From an uncultured Brevibacterium sp. (GTDB lineage Bacteria; Actinomycetota; Actinomycetes; Actinomycetales; Brevibacteriaceae), in the NCBI GenBank assembly GCA_943914815.1, contig CALUDL010000108.1:1-5221 (forward strand): a stretch of 5,221 bases of DNA, read 5' to 3'. The translations under genes were made by a program, and so were the position numbers. This document shows positions 4,424 to 5,221 of the stretch, one piece after another; positions within the stretch are counted from its first letter, which is position 1, and every line of letters begins with the position of its first letter. Under the pieces are notes generated by a model. The model saw nothing but the letters and a program-made list of their open reading frames with translations. It did no database searches and was not told where the DNA came from.

Positions 4424-5221
4424 TTATTCGTCGACGTACTTCGGCATCTTGACGTCGGGCAGCTCGGTGATGTCCATAGCCATTTCCCGGCCGAAGCTCG
4501 GTACTGGCAGGTCTTCCTCGAGCATCTCCCAGTCGTCTGGCAGCGACCAGAAGTCACGGAAGTGCGCGTGGAAGCGCTCACCCAGTTTGAACGACTGGGC
4601 GTACATGAGCTGAACAGCGACGGCTGCATCCTTGTTGACGATGCGTTCACGCTCTTCTTTCATCCACTCGCTCACCGGCTTAGCTTCAGCGAGACGGTCC
4701 TTATACATTTGGGCGCGCAGTTCCTTGGTGCCTTCCTCATCAAGAGTCCACACACCGTCTTCTTCTGTTGCAACCACACCGTAGACGTTCTTCATCAGTC
4801 GAGGAATAACGTATCCGCCGTTCATGTCGTCAACGACAGCCTGTGGGCTACGTTCAAGAGGGTCACCAAAGCCGGGCCCACCACGCATGGTGTTGAGGTA
4901 CAGATCGTAGTTCTCGAATGTTTCCTCAGTGGTCACAGCTTGCTTGTCACGCTTGATCTGAGCATCTGGAATGAGACTGTCGTAGGTGGGGAACTCTGGG
5001 TCGAAGTCTCCACCAATGGGGAACTCTGCACCTGACTCGATCAGTTCCTTGATCCCAGTCTTGTGAGCCGCGAACCGGTACCCGGACGCGGCCGGGTATC
5101 CGCCCATGAGACCCCAGTCCGAGGTGATGTGCGAGTTGCCCATAAAGAACATCGTCCAGTCGGTCGCATTGTGCACCAGGCGCAAAGACTCGTGCCCACA
5201 ACCACCTCGGTACTTACCAGC
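4424..5221 (-). CDS. acxB: Acetone carboxylase alpha subunit (HyuB family), C-terminal part
   Basis: This is the last 265 residues of a protein that is usually about 770 residues long; the 5' part lies beyond the right window edge. It belongs to the hydantoinase B/oxoprolinase family. The frame is open to the last base and begins AGKYRGGCGHES, upstream of the in-window TTG near 5185, which is therefore not a start. Family-like features are MFFMGNSH (fragment residues 24-31), MGGYPAASGYRF (39-50), a glycine-rich GGPGFGDPLER (114-124) and VYGVV (146-150), the last two typical of HyuB C-termini. A charged C-terminal segment with WMKEERERIV, FHAHFRDFW and VKMPKYVDE follows, as in acetone carboxylase alpha rather than hydantoinases. 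With the beta (HyuA-like) subunit it forms the ATP-dependent catalytic core that makes acetoacetate from acetone. The gene leads into acxC after 64 nt with no visible terminator, so the two are co-transcribed. Acetophenone carboxylase-like enzymes are related, but the adjacent gamma subunit favours acetone carboxylase. Confidence 0.93.
   Translation of the reverse strand, partial: AGKYRGGCGHESLRLVHNATDWTMFFMGNSHITSDWGLMGGYPAASGYRFAAHKTGIKELIESGAEFPIGGDFDPEFPTYDSLIPDAQIKRDKQAVTTEETFENYDLYLNTMRGGPGFGDPLERSPQAVVDDMNGGYVIPRLMKNVYGVVATEEDGVWTLDEEGTKELRAQMYKDRLAEAKPVSEWMKEERERIVNKDAAVAVQLMYAQSFKLGERFHAHFRDFWSLPDDWEMLEEDLPVPSFGREMAMDITELPDVKMPKYVDE

Noticed and set aside
4412..5035. Plus-strand open frame of 207 codons opposite the alpha subunit gene
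   Set aside because: The minus strand encodes a clear HyuB-family C-terminus over the same span. The plus frame has no family signature or ribosome binding site.

Overview
The window looks like chromosomal DNA from a moderate-GC actinobacterium (Actinomycetota). By eye the GC content is in the mid-50s percent. The reasons are a CCA-encoding tRNA with an actinobacterial-looking T arm (AUCGA T-loop), strong AGGAG-type ribosome binding sites with ATG and GTG starts, a GlxR/Crp-like operator pattern, and a large MalT-type LuxR regulator. I cannot name the genus.

Layout, left to right. Positions 1-49 are the 3' part of an elongator-type tRNA-Met (CAU), followed by a perfect-length hairpin terminator at 55-86. 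The 87-292 intergenic stretch holds inverted repeats that could fold as a leader RNA. At 293-682 is a small gene for a secreted, extremely basic protein, closed by a strong terminator at 700-745. At 811-1017 is a single-span membrane protein of 68 residues with an Arg-rich tail. A sigma70-type promoter (1075-1103), a Crp/GlxR-like palindrome (1121-1136) and a GTTGCGCAAC palindrome (1149-1158) lie ahead of an 870-residue MalT/LAL-type LuxR regulator (1197-3809).

The right part is on the minus strand and converges on the regulator. It holds the C-terminal third of an acetone carboxylase alpha subunit (5221 to 4424, cut by the window edge) followed by the complete gamma subunit gene (4359 to 3856). 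A 12-bp perfect hairpin at 3792-3820 separates the two transcription units, with the luxR stop codon in its loop.

How the genes may work together: acetone carboxylase makes acetoacetate from acetone and bicarbonate using ATP, so the right part is the end of an acetone or ketone catabolic operon, with the beta gene expected beyond the right edge. The LAL regulator is a plausible inducer-sensing activator of that operon. The Crp/GlxR-like site could tie its expression to carbon status. Both links are inferences from position. The tRNA and the two small genes on the left have no visible link to acetone metabolism.

I did not find a convincing undescribed multi-gene system. The most unusual points are the apparent coordinated loss of four putative zinc-ligand cysteines in the gamma subunit, and a secreted protein whose mature part has about 25 Lys/Arg and no Asp or Glu.
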